NCBI RefSeq assembly: GCF_030264295.1
Contig: NZ_CP127173.1
Span: 9,183,501-9,247,500 of the forward strand
Direction of reading: 5' to 3'
Length of the DNA: 64,000 nt
From: Amycolatopsis nalaikhensis
GTDB lineage: Bacteria > Actinomycetota > Actinomycetes > Mycobacteriales > Pseudonocardiaceae
In this document: piece by piece, positions 63,100 through 64,000 of the stretch
Position numbering within the stretch: the stretch's first letter is position 1
How the letters are laid out: each line of letters starts with the position of its first letter
The notes under the pieces: generated by a model
Databases searched by the model: none
Seen by the model: only the letters and a program-made list of their open reading frames with translations
Told to the model about the DNA's origin: nothing
Program-made: the position numbers and the translations under genes

Positions 63100-63845
63100 C
63101 CGAGCGGGTGCACGTCGAGGTGACCGGCGGGATCGCGCACGTCGAGCTGGCCCGGCCCGAGGCCCGCAACGCCCTCGACCTGCCGATGTGCCACCAGCTG
63201 CGCGAAGCCTTCGAGTCGCTGGCCGACGACGTCCGGGTGGTGCTGCTGAGCGGGCGCGGCCCGGTGTTCTGCGCGGGCGCCGACCTCAAGGAGCGCACCG
63301 GCAAGGACGCCGCCTGGGTGCGCCGCCGCCGGGTCGCGTCCTTCGCCGCGTACTCGGCGATCGAGCAGTGCCGGGTGCCCGTCGTGGCCCTGGTGCAGGG
63401 CGCCGTCGTCGGCTCGGGCGGGGAGATCACCCTGGCCGCCGACTTCGCGATCGCCGCCGAGGGCACCGTGTTCCGGTTCCCCGAGCCGCACTGGGGTACC
63501 GTCGGCGCGACCCAGCGGCTGCAGCGCGTCATCGGCAAGCGCCGGGCCAAGGAGCTGCTGTTCACCAACCGCGCGCTCGACGCCGCCGAGGCCGCCGACC
63601 TGGGTGTCGTCACGCGCGTCGTCCCGGCCGGCCAGCTGCGCGCCGCCGGGGACGAGACGGCCGCGAGCATCGCCAAGGCGCCGCCGCTGGCCATCGCGCT
63701 CACCAAGCGCGCGGTCGACCTCGGCGCGGAGACCGACCTCGACCGCGGGATCCGCATCGAGCTGGCGGCCATCGAACAGTGCCTCGCCGACGGCGGCTGG
63801 CGCGACGGCGTCGCCCGCTTCACCGCCGGGAACGGAGAATCGTGA
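63096..63845 (+). CDS. Enoyl-CoA hydratase/isomerase family protein
   Basis: A 249-aa crotonase, the second of the operon. It has VELARPEARNALDLPMCHQLREAF, VLLSGRGPVFCAGADLKERTGKDAAW and VVALVQGAVVGSGGEITLAADFAIAAEGTVFRFPEPHWGTVGATQRLQRVIGKRRAKELLFTNRALDAAEAADLGVVTRVV. The catalytic Glu position in HWGTVG lacks an acid (FPEPHWGT has E earlier), so it may be a different crotonase activity such as isomerase or thioesterase. It overlaps the CoA transferase by 4 bp and the AMP ligase start by one base. Confidence 0.92.
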   Translation: MTERVHVEVTGGIAHVELARPEARNALDLPMCHQLREAFESLADDVRVVLLSGRGPVFCAGADLKERTGKDAAWVRRRRVASFAAYSAIEQCRVPVVALVQGAVVGSGGEITLAADFAIAAEGTVFRFPEPHWGTVGATQRLQRVIGKRRAKELLFTNRALDAAEAADLGVVTRVVPAGQLRAAGDETAASIAKAPPLAIALTKRAVDLGAETDLDRGIRIELAAIEQCLADGGWRDGVARFTAGNGES

Positions 63846-64000
63846 TGACCGACCTGCGCACCGCGTGCCCGCTCACCACGCACGAGGTCCTCGCCCGCGC
63901 GGCCCTGCTCGCGCCGGACGTCGAAGCCGTCGTCACGGCGTCCGAGCGCATCACCTACGGCGAACTCGCGGACCGGGTCGCCCGCGTCCGCGCCGGGCTC
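63845..64000 (+). CDS. AMP-dependent acyl-CoA synthetase, 3' end outside the window
   Basis: The first 52 codons from ATG 63845 (TGATG overlap with the crotonase stop; GTG 63842 is an alternative) read MTDLRTACPLTTHEVLARAALLAPDVEAVVTASERITYGELADRVARVRAGL. The TYGELADRVARVRAGL stretch is the usual N-terminal helix of ANL ligases (TYAELxxRxxRLAxAL). The gene continues past the window end. It would supply ATP-dependent CoA activation for the operon. Confidence 0.8.
   Translation, partial: MTDLRTACPLTTHEVLARAALLAPDVEAVVTASERITYGELADRVARVRAGL

Overview
The window is a chromosomal segment from a very GC-rich Gram-positive actinomycete. Dense GC-rich third codon positions, many GTG and TTG starts, 4-bp GTGA/ATGA gene overlaps, several sigma factors, a large set of MarR/TetR/GntR/ArsR regulators and a DasR-type chitin cluster all fit this. 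The overall style (frequent CCACAGTGGAC motifs, a type of intergenic palindrome I associate with Amycolatopsis) suggests Pseudonocardiales, most likely Amycolatopsis; the genus is an inference. No tRNA, rRNA, CRISPR array, phage or transposase gene was recognised.

Region by region. 1-9811: small stress or housekeeping accessory genes (pentapeptide protein, glyoxalase-like protein, a frameshifted SDR, DUF427 protein, a CGNR zinc-finger regulator followed by a MOSC/ferredoxin-reductase fusion, a macrolide-type glycosyltransferase, GNAT, membrane proteins). 9902-11770: a minus-strand unit of a WYL regulator followed by two unrecognised genes of clearly lower GC. 11882-18199: oxidoreductase/hydrolase genes, each beside its own regulator with readable palindromic operators (MarR, HxlR). 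18277-20208: a secreted protein, a 41-aa cysteine-rich peptide gene and a DNA alkylation repair protein.

20256-30027 is a coherent aromatic catabolism region. It holds an extradiol dioxygenase, 4-oxalomesaconate tautomerase, CHA aldolase, an FCD-type GntR regulator, a beta-hydroxyacid-type dehydrogenase, an MFS transporter, an amidohydrolase resembling 2-pyrone-4,6-dicarboxylate hydrolase, and a 4-oxalomesaconate hydratase. Three near-identical AAATTGT-N2-ACAA sites precede its three transcription units, so one regulator probably controls them all. An unrelated MarR/membrane protein pair and a Pro/Gly-rich protein sit inside it.

30146-35436: TetR plus a frameshifted SDR, an ArsR/arsenate-reductase fusion, and an ECF42-type sigma factor operon with YCII and AhpD-like partners. 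35536-42303: a chitin/amino-sugar cluster (GH16 enzyme with a chitin-binding module, dasABC-like ABC importer, GH20 hexosaminidase, dasR-like GntR) with a DasR-like site in front of the GH16 gene. 42325-48545: a GNAT remnant, a 794-aa secreted protein, LtrA, and a MEDS/kinase-like protein convergent with a STAS protein. 48855-54861: a five-gene CoA-ester operon (acyl-CoA ligase, crotonase, acetoacetyl-CoA synthetase, 3-hydroxyacyl-CoA/carnitine-type dehydrogenase, amidohydrolase) behind a strong palindromic operator. 54928-58164: small genes, HAD phosphatase, methyltransferase, and an ECF41-type sigma factor divergent from its carboxymuconolactone-decarboxylase-like partner. 58297-64000: MFS transporter and MarR regulator, then a translationally coupled operon of HMG-CoA lyase, two crotonases, a CoA transferase and an AMP ligase that runs off the end.

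A caution: at least three genes (SDR at 3113-3821, SDR at 30954-31860, sugar-binding protein at 36914-38187) are broken by a single base in a short G/C run, and a fourth case is suspected near 10517. This pattern suggests homopolymer sequencing errors as much as true gene decay.
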